Assembly (NCBI GenBank): GCA_964538625.1 | Contig: CAZIGH010000016.1 | Span: 1-64,000, forward strand | Length of the DNA stretch: 64,000 nucleotides | Direction of reading: 5' to 3' | DNA from: JAEUHM01 sp964538625 | GTDB taxonomy: Bacteria > Verrucomicrobiota > Verrucomicrobiia > Verrucomicrobiales > Verrucomicrobiaceae | Part shown: positions 48,956-57,031 of the stretch, piece after piece | How positions within the stretch are numbered: the first letter of the stretch is position 1 | Layout of the letters: every line of letters starts with the position of its first letter | Notes under the pieces: model-generated | What the model was told of the DNA's origin: nothing | What the model saw: only the letters and a program-made list of their open reading frames with translations | The model's database searches: none | Position numbers and translations under genes: made by a program

Positions 48956-51900
48956 CTAATGCGCACCATGCACTTCGCTATTCACGGTCAATAACACTTG
49001 CCCAGGCTGAACTGACTGACCTTCTTTCACGTGCAGTGCAGACACTGTGCCAGTCGCGGCGCTGAATACTTGAATTTCCATTTTCATGGCTTCCACGATG
49101 ACTACGGGTTGTCCTTCCGTGACCTTCTCGCCCGGGTTTACAAGAAACTTCCACAAGCTGCCGCTCACGGGACTCACTGTTGCTTCATGCCCTTGCGGGA
49201 GGTCGGTGTCGGTTTCACTGTTTGATACGCTTGCAGCGGAATCTGCCACATCCAGACCTGCGGAGCGCCAACGTTCACGTTCGGCTTCAAAGGCTTCTCT
49301 CTGTGTGGTTCGGAAGGCATGGATGTCTTCCGACTCCGCAGAAAGGAAGGCTAGGTAGTCCACGAGCTTGAATGTGCTTTGTTCGATTCGGGGTGTGAAG
49401 CGTCCTGCGGGGAAGTCCCGCCTAAGCTCCAGCAACTCCTCGGCGCTCACTGGATAGAAGCGCACTTGGTCGAAGAAGCGCAGTAGCCAGGGCTTGCCTT
49501 CCTTAAACACATCCGTCACGCGGTCGCGGTTCCACATCTGGATGGTGCGTCCCACAAACTGGTAACCCCCCGGACCTTCCATGCCATAGATGCACATGTA
49601 AGCGCCGCCTATGCCGACAGCATTTTCCGGTGTCCATGTGCGTGCCGGATTGTACTTCGTTGTTACAAGGCGGTGGCGTGGATCAAGCGGAGTCGCAACG
49701 GGCGCACCGAGGTAAACATCTCCCAGGCCCATGACGAGGTAGCTGGCATCGAACACGATGCGTTTCACGTCCTCTATGCTTTCCAGTCCGTTGATGCGGC
49801 GGATGAACTCAATGTTGCTTGGGCACCAGGGAGCGTCGGCTCTCACTGATTGCATGTATTTTTGGATGGCGAGCTGGGTCTGGGGGTCATCCCACGACAG
49901 GGGAAGATGCACGATGCGGGAGGGAACCTGCAAATGCTCTACGTCTTGGATGCTTTCGATGAGCTTGGCGATCATGTCCTCAGCCGCGGCGAGTTTCAGA
50001 TTCCGCCCATCGATATGAACCTGCAGTGAACGGATGCCGGGAGTGAGATCGATGATGCCGGGGTGTGCGAGTTCACGCAGTTTCAAGTACACCGCATGAA
50101 CCCAGAAGCGCAGCGCGATGTCCAGCACCAGCGGCCCGAACTCGATTAGCAGGTAACGGTCACTTGCCGGACGGAAGACTACCTCCGGACGGTTGGAGTT
50201 GCTGGGGATGCGATGACGGACGGCCTGAAGGACGGGCATCTGTGCCGGAGCCGGTTCTTGGGGCGTTTCACCTGCCATCGTCGCTTCCGCAAATGCATCC
50301 AGAGCTTCCGCATGTTCCAGAGTGACGGGTACGAAGCGCACTTTGTCTCCAGGCTTGAGCTGCCCCATTCGCCACAAGTCCGCCTCAATGATGACTGCCG
50401 GGCAGACGAAGCCGCCCAAGCTGGGACCGTCGGGTCCGAGGATGATCGGCATGTCGCCGGTAAAGTCGATGGCACCGATGGCATAGGCGTTGTCATGAAT
50501 ATTGGAAGGGTGCAACCCAGCTTCGCCTCCGTCTGGCCTCGCCCACTGTGGTTTAGGGCCTATGAGTCGGACGCCTGTTCTTGCGGAGTTGTAATGCACT
50601 TCCCAGTCGGTGCCGAAGAACATGCGAATGTCGTCATCGGTGAAGAAGTCTGGCGCGCCATGTGGACCGTAGAGGACACGGATGTTCACAGTCCCCGTCT
50701 CTGAGGCGAGTGGGTAAAGTCTCTCCCATGACAAAGGACGTGCTATGGCGGAGGATGGGGTGCCCAGATGCAAGACATCGCCGACTCGCAGTGCACGGCC
50801 TGCGTGGCCGCCAAAGTTGCCCAGGGTGAAAGTGGAGCGGCTTCCAAGGTAAAGAGGTACATCGAGGCCACCATGGACCGCCAGATAGGCCCGACAGCCT
50901 CGCCCTATGGTACGGTGCACTTTCAGTGTCTGGCCTGCCCGCACTTCGATGGGCTTCCAAAGCTCAATAACTGCTCCATCCAGTTCCGCATGCATCTCCG
51001 CTCCCGTGAGTGCGATGGTGGTGTCTGAGTTGAAGCGCAGTGTGGGCCCCGAGAGCGTGATCTCCAGCGCAGCAGCACCTTCTTCGTTACCCACCAGCAG
51101 GTTCGCGATACGCAGGGCAAGCGGATCCATGGCACCGGAAGGGGGTACGCCGATTTCCCAGTAGCCCAAGCGTCCGGGATAATCTTGCACCGTCGTCTGC
51201 ACTCCGGGTGAGAGCACGTCAATCGTGCTGGGGCGGTAAGTGAACTTCGTAGCCAGTGCGCGGGTGGTAATGCGGCCTTCCGTGAACAAGGGGTCGCGAA
51301 CGATCTGACGCAGATAGGCGAGGTTCGTTTCGATACCGCTGATGCGTGTCTCGTCCAACGCCTGCTGGAGCTTTAGGATTGCGTCTGTTCGGTCTTTGCC
51401 GTGGACGATCATTTTTGTCAGAAGAGGATCGTAAAACGGGGTCACTTCCGTGCCCATGGTCACCCAGCCATCACAGCGCGCATGGGGTGGCAGTTGCACT
51501 TCATTGAGCAGTCCGCAGCTTGGCTGGAAGTCTTTATTGGGATCCTCTGCATACACGCGCACTTGAATGGCGCAGCCGCTGGGAGAGAAGGTGTAGCCCG
51601 CCAAATCTACATCCTGACCCGCAGCTGTTCGGATCATCCACTCCACGAGGTCAAGGTGGGTCACCATCTCGGTGACGGTGTGCTCCACCTGGAGACGCGT
51701 ATTCACCTCCAAGAAGTAGAACTCTCCGCTGTCTGCATCATAGACGAACTCTACGGTCCCTGCGGAGCGATAGCTCACGGACTCACCCAGGCGTACAGCG
51801 CAGTCCCACAGCGCCTGTCGTGTGGCATCACTGAGATGCGGCGCAGGCGTCTCTTCGATGATCTTCTGGTTCCGTCGCTGTGTGGAGCAATCACGCTCGC

Positions 51901-52570
51901 CCAGGGCTACGACCTTGCCTTTGCCGTCACCAAAGATTTGCACTTCGATATGTCGAGCATTGACGACGAGTTTCTCGACAAAGACGCCGCCATCGCCAAA
52001 GCTCGACTTTCCCTGGCGCACTACGGATTCAAACGCCGCTAGCAGTGAGTCCGCATCATCGCAGCGCCTCATGCCTATGCCACCACCGCCCGCTGTGCTC
52101 TTCAGCATCACAGGAAAGCCGATCCGTGCGGCTTCTGTCACCGCCTCGGCCGCATCCTTTAACAAATCTGAGCCTGGAACCAGCGGAACGTTACAGGCCG
52201 TGGCAGCTGCGCGGGCCGTATGCTTCAGACCAAAGGCGCGCATTTGGTCTGAAGTAGGTCCTATGAAAGCCATTCCTGCCTGCTCACATGCCTCAGCAAA
52301 GCCCGGATTCTCGCTCAGCAGCCCATAACCCGGATGAACCGCCTGAGCGCCAGACAGTGCAGCGACTTCGAGGAGTTTTTTCTGGTTAATGTAGCTCTCT
52401 GCCACTGGCGCGGGTCCAAGCAGATACGCCTCATCTGCCATGGCTACATGAGGGGCATCACGATCCGCCTCGGAGTAAACGGCAACGGCCTTGATCCCCA
52501 GCTTCTGGACGGTGCGTATGATGCGGCAGGCGATTTCGCCACGATTGGCCACCAGGATTTTGGAGAACAT
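48956..52570 (-). CDS. urea/guanidine carboxylase (biotin-dependent)
   Basis: A 1204-residue multidomain carboxylase. Biotin carboxylase occupies residues 1-450 (ILVANRGEIACRIIRT; ATP loop TAGGGGIGMRR; FLEVNTRLQVEH). A KipA/AHS2-type domain follows (about 470-780, DVLSPGVQTTVQDYPGRLG), then a KipI/AHS1-type domain (about 815-1050, LTPGIRSLQVHIDG) and a biotin-carrier domain with EAMKME, biotinyl Lys1163. It makes allophanate from urea, or carboxyguanidine from guanidine. The two adjacent DUF1989 genes point to the guanidine route. Its last 12 residues (from codon CAA on) differ from the relic copy and appear to have been supplied by the inserted block. Confidence 0.93.
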   Translation of the reverse strand: MFSKILVANRGEIACRIIRTVQKLGIKAVAVYSEADRDAPHVAMADEAYLLGPAPVAESYINQKKLLEVAALSGAQAVHPGYGLLSENPGFAEACEQAGMAFIGPTSDQMRAFGLKHTARAAATACNVPLVPGSDLLKDAAEAVTEAARIGFPVMLKSTAGGGGIGMRRCDDADSLLAAFESVVRQGKSSFGDGGVFVEKLVVNARHIEVQIFGDGKGKVVALGERDCSTQRRNQKIIEETPAPHLSDATRQALWDCAVRLGESVSYRSAGTVEFVYDADSGEFYFLEVNTRLQVEHTVTEMVTHLDLVEWMIRTAAGQDVDLAGYTFSPSGCAIQVRVYAEDPNKDFQPSCGLLNEVQLPPHARCDGWVTMGTEVTPFYDPLLTKMIVHGKDRTDAILKLQQALDETRISGIETNLAYLRQIVRDPLFTEGRITTRALATKFTYRPSTIDVLSPGVQTTVQDYPGRLGYWEIGVPPSGAMDPLALRIANLLVGNEEGAAALEITLSGPTLRFNSDTTIALTGAEMHAELDGAVIELWKPIEVRAGQTLKVHRTIGRGCRAYLAVHGGLDVPLYLGSRSTFTLGNFGGHAGRALRVGDVLHLGTPSSAIARPLSWERLYPLASETGTVNIRVLYGPHGAPDFFTDDDIRMFFGTDWEVHYNSARTGVRLIGPKPQWARPDGGEAGLHPSNIHDNAYAIGAIDFTGDMPIILGPDGPSLGGFVCPAVIIEADLWRMGQLKPGDKVRFVPVTLEHAEALDAFAEATMAGETPQEPAPAQMPVLQAVRHRIPSNSNRPEVVFRPASDRYLLIEFGPLVLDIALRFWVHAVYLKLRELAHPGIIDLTPGIRSLQVHIDGRNLKLAAAEDMIAKLIESIQDVEHLQVPSRIVHLPLSWDDPQTQLAIQKYMQSVRADAPWCPSNIEFIRRINGLESIEDVKRIVFDASYLVMGLGDVYLGAPVATPLDPRHRLVTTKYNPARTWTPENAVGIGGAYMCIYGMEGPGGYQFVGRTIQMWNRDRVTDVFKEGKPWLLRFFDQVRFYPVSAEELLELRRDFPAGRFTPRIEQSTFKLVDYLAFLSAESEDIHAFRTTQREAFEAERERWRSAGLDVADSAASVSNSETDTDLPQGHEATVSPVSGSLWKFLVNPGEKVTEGQPVVIVEAMKMEIQVFSAATGTVSALHVKEGQSVQPGQVLLTVNSEVHGAH
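48999..49052 (-). repeat. 54-bp direct repeat, right copy
   Basis: Identical to 39772-39825 and in the same orientation. It is part of the live carboxylase gene and encodes GTVSALHVKEGQSVQPG of the biotin-carrier domain. Confidence 0.95.
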
Positions 52571-52573
52571 AAG

Positions 52574-53221
52574 TCAGTCCCAGATGATGACGCGAATGGG
52601 CGTTGGGTTGTAGGCGTTGCAGGGGTTGTTCAGCTGCGGGCAGTTGGAGATGAGTGCGATGACATCCATCTCTGCGCGAAGCTCGACGTAGTAGCCGGGA
52701 CCAGAGACTCCGTCTGCGAAACGGAGTTCGCCAGCGGGACTGACGGGCACGTTCATGAAGAAGTTGATGTTGCAGGTGATGTCCTGCTTGCCCAGGCCGT
52801 GGCTCCAGCATTGCACGCCTCTTATGAAACTGTCGCGGCAGGCGTGCATGGGTTCTTTGTCAAAAGCATAGCGCATGACGTTGCTTTCTCTGGAGCACGC
52901 GCCGCCCAGTGTGTCGTGATTGCCACAGGTGTCGGCCACGATGGTCATGAGGGTGTTGCCGCGGGTGGAGATGAGTTGGCTCCCCGTGGTGAGATAGAGG
53001 GCTGCTTGCCGCTGGATCGTATCGGACGCGCTGTAACGATCCAGCGGATCGTGGGCATTGTAGAAGAGCGTGTCTGCCGCTTGGTTGCCCTCCAGATCAA
53101 CAATGCGCAGCACCTGCCCTTGTTTGATTTCGTGTATCCAGTGGTCGCCTGCGAGCACGGTGCAGTCGAAGATGGCCAGTGCTGGGTCGAGATTGGATTC
53201 GGTCGGAATGAAAGCACTCAT
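52574..53221 (-). CDS. DUF1989 protein, carboxyguanidine deiminase-type subunit (UAAP)
   Basis: A 215-residue protein of the DUF1989 family, long called urea-carboxylase-associated protein. Conserved pieces are VLRIVDLEGNQAADTLFYNAHD (about 38-59), LGGACSRESN and NINFFMNVPVSP (about 150-161). In Pseudomonas, the two DUF1989 proteins of such operons form carboxyguanidine deiminase, which converts carboxyguanidine to allophanate. The gene overlaps the upstream DUF1989 gene by 4 bp and ends 3 bp before the carboxylase start, so the three are one translation-coupled unit. Direct evidence for guanidine as substrate is lacking here. Confidence 0.88.
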   Translation of the reverse strand: MSAFIPTESNLDPALAIFDCTVLAGDHWIHEIKQGQVLRIVDLEGNQAADTLFYNAHDPLDRYSASDTIQRQAALYLTTGSQLISTRGNTLMTIVADTCGNHDTLGGACSRESNVMRYAFDKEPMHACRDSFIRGVQCWSHGLGKQDITCNINFFMNVPVSPAGELRFADGVSGPGYYVELRAEMDVIALISNCPQLNNPCNAYNPTPIRVIIWD

Positions 53222-53970
53222 CTGGCCAGGAGGTAAAAGTCTTCAGTGTTGCGGTGAGCTCGTGCGTTTTCCGGGCGTACGGTAAAGCTGGGATCATCCA
53301 GCGCCGGGGGCGGCGTCTTGAAGACCTCCAGCTTTACGCGCCGGGGATGGTACTCAGGATCGGGATCTAGCGCGTGCTGGCAGGTGTTCAGCACCACCAG
53401 GGTATCCATTTCGAGACGGAGTTCGATGTAGTCTCCGGTTTTGGAGTTATCCTGCACGAAGCTTAATCTCCCGGCCTCGTCGGCAACGACTTTGCTAAAC
53501 CAGTTGACGTTGGGCACCAGATCCCGTTCACCGAGACCCCACTTGGCCAGCTCGATGAGGAAGCATTCCCGTCCATTGCGATGAAACTCGTTTCGCGCTG
53601 ACTGAAAGGTCTTTTCGCCATACTTCTCGCGCACCAGCATCGCGTCGGTAGTGCCGCATACCGTGTCATGCCAGCCCACAGTATCTGCTGTGATGGAGGC
53701 AAACAGCCGCCCCATGTCGGAATGTAGGCAGTAGGGTGAGCGGAGGTAAAAGATGTGCTGCCCCTTCAGTGTGTCTGGCATGTTGTAGCGCTCATGCCGC
53801 TCGCTGGCGTGATACATGAGCATGCCTACATTGGCACCACCTTCGAGGTCTGTGATGCGCAAGGTTTTTTGCCTGCCGATGATGCGCGACCACATGCCGG
53901 CACCGGTAAGTTGAACTGAATAAATGGGTTCCATCATTTCACTTTGAGATCGGATTTCGTCATTCTTCAT
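53218..53970 (-). CDS. DUF1989 protein, second carboxyguanidine deiminase-type subunit (UAAP)
   Basis: A 250-residue paralogue of the next gene. Matching blocks are LRITDLEGGANVGMLMYHA, GWHDTVCGTTDAMLV and VPNVNWFSKV; the Cys in TVCG corresponds to the CS-containing segment of its partner. It probably forms a heteromer with the other DUF1989 protein. The ATG at 53970 overlaps the 3' end of the nikR-like gene by 11 bp; a start at MEPIYSV (53934) is also possible and would leave the family-conserved part intact. It is the second gene of the operon headed by the repressor. Confidence 0.87.
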   Translation of the reverse strand: MKNDEIRSQSEMMEPIYSVQLTGAGMWSRIIGRQKTLRITDLEGGANVGMLMYHASERHERYNMPDTLKGQHIFYLRSPYCLHSDMGRLFASITADTVGWHDTVCGTTDAMLVREKYGEKTFQSARNEFHRNGRECFLIELAKWGLGERDLVPNVNWFSKVVADEAGRLSFVQDNSKTGDYIELRLEMDTLVVLNTCQHALDPDPEYHPRRVKLEVFKTPPPALDDPSFTVRPENARAHRNTEDFYLLAR

Positions 53971-54421
53971 CCCCTATGGTTTGGATGGGCGGCATCAGTG
54001 TGCGTGTGAGGTTGAGCCGACCAGCGAGCACGCCTTTGCACGCCAGGAGCTTGTTTGCGATCTGGCGGAGCCGCTTTGCAGGTCCCTGCACCAGGATGAC
54101 TTCCATGGTGTTACTGTTCTCCAGCAGGACGTGCAGGGAACTAATGACATGGCGGACGTTCTCATGATGGATGTCGGCTATCTCCTGCTTGAGCCCCGGG
54201 CGCTTGTGATCGTAAAAAAGGGTGATGGTCCCTGCCATCATGCGGTTCCCCTTAAGGCTGTAGTAGTCTGCTATGTGCTGGGTAAGCACTTCCGTGATGG
54301 CCTGCGAGCGATTCTGAAATCCCCGTTCTGTCATCAACTCCTCAAACTGGCGAAAGACGGCATCTGGAAGTGAGATGGTAATCCGCTGGGCCGTGTGAGG
54401 ATCTGTGCTGTCGTCGGGCAT
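53960..54421 (-). CDS. NikR-like ribbon-helix-helix regulator with degenerate nickel site
   Basis: A 153-residue protein from ATG 54421 (ATG 54442 and TTG 54454 are longer options). The ribbon-helix-helix DNA-binding part is residues 12-52 (RITISLPDAVFRQFEELM, GFQNRSQAI), followed by an ACT-like domain (about 62-150). Against E. coli NikR, ligands His76 and His87 are kept (His86 and His97 here), but His89 is Leu99 and Cys95 is Thr105. The high-affinity square-planar nickel site is therefore incomplete. Its gene heads the urea/guanidine operon, and three NikR-type half-sites lie just upstream, so autoregulation and control of the whole operon are likely. The signal sensed is open: nickel by other ligands, another metal, or a small molecule. 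Confidence 0.85.
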   Translation of the reverse strand: MPDDSTDPHTAQRITISLPDAVFRQFEELMTERGFQNRSQAITEVLTQHIADYYSLKGNRMMAGTITLFYDHKRPGLKQEIADIHHENVRHVISSLHVLLENSNTMEVILVQGPAKRLRQIANKLLACKGVLAGRLNLTRTLMPPIQTIGDEE

Positions 54422-54455
54422 GTGAATGCCCAGTGGTAGCATTCCGAAAGCCAAG

Positions 54456-54507
54456 CGTATGAAAAATTGCTTGAATCGTATGAAGCAAGCGCCTCCGGTT
54501 TCATACC
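54456..54507. promoter_or_regulatory. three GTATGA-type half-sites, candidate NikR operator
   Basis: CGTATGAA occurs at 54456-54463 and 54477-54484 (direct, 21 bp apart), and TTCATACC at 54500-54507 in inverted orientation. The inner pair reads GTATGA-N17-TCATAC, one base longer than the E. coli nik operator GTATGA-N16-TCATAC. The sites lie 35-86 bp upstream of the nikR-like ATG. The rest of 54508-54716 shows nothing recognisable. Confidence 0.7.
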
Positions 54508-54716
54508 GTCCACGCCAACAGCCGCTGCGAAACTGACCAGCGGCCGGAAAGGTGGGTGCGTGAAAACCCTTGCGGCTAAGGAAGCGCTATCGCTCCGGAG
54601 GCTTCAAGGAGGTGGGGGTAACTCGGTCATGCCGCGCACTATGCCCTTGCACCGGCAGATGCGAATGCTAATACTTCTCGAGTGACCGCGCTTCGTCAAA
54701 GGACCGGTCAGATCGG

Positions 54717-54793
54717 CGGGCTGTAGCACAGCCTGGTAGTGCGCTTCGTTCGGGACGAAGAGGCCGTGGGTTCGAATCCCGCCAGCCCGACCA
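54717..54793 (+). tRNA. tRNA-Pro (anticodon CGG)
   Basis: A 77-nt cloverleaf. The acceptor stem is CGGGCTG with CAGCCCG, followed by discriminator A and an encoded CCA (54791-54793). The D stem is GCAC/GTGC, the anticodon stem CTTCG/CGAAG with loop TTCGGGA (anticodon CGG), and the T arm GTGGG-TTCGAAT-CCCGC has one G-U pair. The C1-G72 pair is typical of tRNA-Pro. It decodes CCG. Confidence 0.97.
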
Positions 54794-54866
54794 TCTGCCT
54801 CCCGGTTGGGGGGGAGATAATCCTCATTTTTTAGCCATGCCGCGATGGGGTTACCGAGGCGGGCCT

Positions 54867-56183
54867 TCATTCTCTGCGGGCGTGTTTGAGCGCGGCCTCC
54901 TGCATGAACTTGGAGGCTTGTGGGGAGTTGGTGTGACCTACAAGCGGGTCGGCATGGATGGCCTTGGGGATGGTGAGTGCATTGTAGGCAGCGTAAACGC
55001 TGCTCGGCGGGCATGCAGTATCGATGAAGCCGACGGTGAAGACGGCCCCTTTGCACTTCGCGCGCGTAGCGAAGTTCACACAGTCAAAATAGCGCGCGGC
55101 TTCCACGGATGCGGGCACTGGCTGCCCCATGGGGTCCATAGCCACGAGTTTTGGCCAGCCGCTGATGCGATTTATTGCGAAGCCGGTGTGGTCACAACCC
55201 GCTGGTACGCCAGCGCAAATAAAGCTCACCCGGTGGTCGAGACCTGCCGCGGCTATGGCCTGGTATCCGCCCTGGCTGCTGCCATACACGATGAGTGTTT
55301 TGCCATCCCATTCAGGTTGGCTGGTGAGGAAGTCGATAGCGCGGACAAGCCGAAGGAACATGGCTCTGAAGTAGCACTTTTCCCGGTCATCGCGGCCTAC
55401 GTAGCGGTAGTCCTTCAACGCGGTGGCTGCTAGGTTCTGGTAGAACTCTTTTGGCTGACCGTTTTCGATGCCGTGGGCGTTGATGTCCATGGCGAGCATC
55501 CCTTCCTGCCGACTGGCCCACTGCATGGAGCCGATGAAACTGCTCACCACGCCGGCACCGTGCACGAACAAAATGGCGGGAAGTGCCTTTGGTTTGGCTT
55601 GGGCGGGCTTTCCAAAGTAACCGGATACTGGTGCACCGAGGCAGTCCACTTTAACATCAAACACGTTCACTCCCTCCACCGGCGATGTCACCGGAACCAA
55701 CGTGCTCCTGAGCGGTATTTGCTTCAGGGTGTTTTTCTGAGCAGTCCAGAAGGCGTCAAAGTCATCTGGCACGGGCATGGAGGGCTTGATTTTTTCCGGC
55801 TCGAATGCCGCTGAGGCAAGCGCTGGACTGGCTCCACCGGTCACCCGAAGCTGCAAGAAGCCGGGTTCATCAAGGGTGCCAGTGATCTTTGCCGTGCCAT
55901 CGGCTGAGAGCTTGACCATTTCCATGGGGCGCGGGTTGTGGCCGTCTTTGGAAAGGACGCAGCTGACCTGAAGCTCGGCAGCAGGTTCGGTCACGGCTTT
56001 TTTTCCTGGAAGAGTGCGGATGCCTGTGATTTCAAAAGTCACCTCCTCGCCCACCGCGTAGCGCGCACTCGGACGCTCTGTTTTCACCTCCAGCGTGATG
56101 AGCGGGGCAGGCAGTCCCACAGGCTGCGCTAGGGTGGAAACCGTCAAAAAGAAAGCAAAGAGTGAGTGCAGTAACCGGATCAT
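54867..56183 (-). CDS. exported acetyl xylan esterase/cephalosporin deacetylase-like hydrolase
   Basis: A 438-residue protein from ATG 56183 with a signal peptide (MIRLLHSLFAFFLTVSTLAQ). An Ig-like N-terminal domain (to about residue 140) precedes an alpha/beta-hydrolase of the AXE1 family. The nucleophile is in IVYGSSQGGYQ, the oxyanion region in ILFVHGAGVV, the Asp in VGFIDTACPPSS and the His in PLVGHTNSP. It probably deacetylates plant polysaccharides or related sugars in the periplasm. It lies 45 bp after the PAS-AraC regulator gene on the same strand, so the regulator may control it. Confidence 0.82.
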   Translation of the reverse strand: MIRLLHSLFAFFLTVSTLAQPVGLPAPLITLEVKTERPSARYAVGEEVTFEITGIRTLPGKKAVTEPAAELQVSCVLSKDGHNPRPMEMVKLSADGTAKITGTLDEPGFLQLRVTGGASPALASAAFEPEKIKPSMPVPDDFDAFWTAQKNTLKQIPLRSTLVPVTSPVEGVNVFDVKVDCLGAPVSGYFGKPAQAKPKALPAILFVHGAGVVSSFIGSMQWASRQEGMLAMDINAHGIENGQPKEFYQNLAATALKDYRYVGRDDREKCYFRAMFLRLVRAIDFLTSQPEWDGKTLIVYGSSQGGYQAIAAAGLDHRVSFICAGVPAGCDHTGFAINRISGWPKLVAMDPMGQPVPASVEAARYFDCVNFATRAKCKGAVFTVGFIDTACPPSSVYAAYNALTIPKAIHADPLVGHTNSPQASKFMQEAALKHARRE

Positions 56184-56228
56184 GAGTTCCGTTTCAACGC
56201 GCCTGGAAGCACGCATGTTCCAGCGGAT

Positions 56229-56957
56229 TCACTTCCGCTCTGTTCCCATGGCACGGAACTTCCCCGGAGAGATGCCAGCGTAGCGGGTGAAGTGGCGGGT
56301 GAATGCGCTCTGGTCACACCAGCCGGTCTCTACGGCAATGTCGGTGAGGGACATGGTGGTCTCTCGCAATAGGCGGGTAGCCTCATCCAGACGCAGTTTG
56401 TGGAGGAGCTGCAGCGGACTCATTTGGAAGACTCGTCTTACTTTTTGCTCAAGCTGCGGAACACTGAGGCCGGCGCGGCTGGCTACGTCCTCGATGCGGA
56501 GTCCCTCTGCGAAATGGCGCTGCATGTGACGCAGAGCGGATGCGAGTTCTGCGTAGCCGGGCGCTTTGCCGTCTGGTGCGTTTAGGTCACGAGAGATGCC
56601 CGCTACGCCTACGATGTGTCCTTTGGCATCTCTCAGTGGCAGCTTGGTTGTGAGGCACCAGCCTGCGCGGCTGCCGGGGTAAACGTGCAGCTCCAGCTGC
56701 CGGTCAACGCGACGGCCTGAGTGCAACACTTGCTCATCCTGCCGCATGTAGCTTCGGGCCAGAGCTTCAGGAAATACCTCCGAAGGTTTGCGACCGATGA
56801 GCTTTGACTTGTCACCGTGGGTGCAGCGGTCTGCCAGCGTTTGATTGACCACCACGTAACGCCCCAGAGCGTCCTTGACGAAGTACACCACGTCTGGCAG
56901 CGCGTCAAAGAGCGCTTCGTTCAGTGCGGTATCGGCAGCGATTTCACGGACGGACAT
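56229..56957 (-). CDS. PAS-AraC family transcriptional regulator
   Basis: A 242-residue protein from ATG 56957. Residues about 12-120 form a PAS sensor domain (LFDALPDVVYFVKDALGRYVVVNQTLA; IGRKPSEVFP; GHIVGVAGISRDL). The C-terminal 100 residues are an AraC-type double HTH (RIEDVASRAGLSVPQLEQKVRR; TDIAVETGWCDQSAFTRHFTRYAG; ISPGKFR). No ligand can be assigned. The divergent DapA-family gene starts 74 bp away and the esterase gene follows downstream; both are plausible targets for sugar-responsive control. Confidence 0.9.
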   Translation of the reverse strand: MSVREIAADTALNEALFDALPDVVYFVKDALGRYVVVNQTLADRCTHGDKSKLIGRKPSEVFPEALARSYMRQDEQVLHSGRRVDRQLELHVYPGSRAGWCLTTKLPLRDAKGHIVGVAGISRDLNAPDGKAPGYAELASALRHMQRHFAEGLRIEDVASRAGLSVPQLEQKVRRVFQMSPLQLLHKLRLDEATRLLRETTMSLTDIAVETGWCDQSAFTRHFTRYAGISPGKFRAMGTERK

Positions 56958-57031
56958 CTTTGACTGAAATGCCAGATTCCGCAGCGAAAAGCAATCAAGA
57001 CCCATCAGCGGCGGTGGTAGAGAATGCGAGC

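Larger units (their letters stand above)
39826..49052. mobile_element. putative integrated island splitting the carboxylase/allophanate hydrolase operon
   Basis: This 9.2-kb block lies between perfect 54-bp direct repeats, one in the live carboxylase 3' end and one in its relic next to atzF. It carries five minus-strand genes: P1 peptidase, di-haem peroxidase, SCO, multicopper oxidase and outer-membrane-like protein. Much of it reads lower in GC than its surroundings (AT-rich stretch about 48790-48905; TTA/TTG codons in the supplied carboxylase tail). No integrase or transposase is visible, so the mechanism could equally be single-crossover recombination of a circular DNA. The P1 peptidase gene may be either native or imported. 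Confidence 0.6.

Noticed and set aside
39826..49052. integrase, transposase or toxin-antitoxin gene in the island
   Set aside because: All sizeable frames in the block are explained by the five listed genes. None shows recombinase motifs, so the block is called an island only by its repeats and gene content.
51401..52042. 213-codon open frame antisense to the carboxylase
   Set aside because: It is opposite the conserved biotin carboxylase domain and has no recognisable feature.
54508..54716. possible guanidine-I riboswitch upstream of the operon
   Set aside because: I looked on the minus strand for the conserved ykkC core and did not find it. A covariance search would be needed to exclude a divergent form.
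54798..54832. possible terminator after tRNA-Pro
   Set aside because: A 5-bp CTCCC/GGGAG stem is followed by T's only after about 10 bases, so it lacks the form of an intrinsic terminator.
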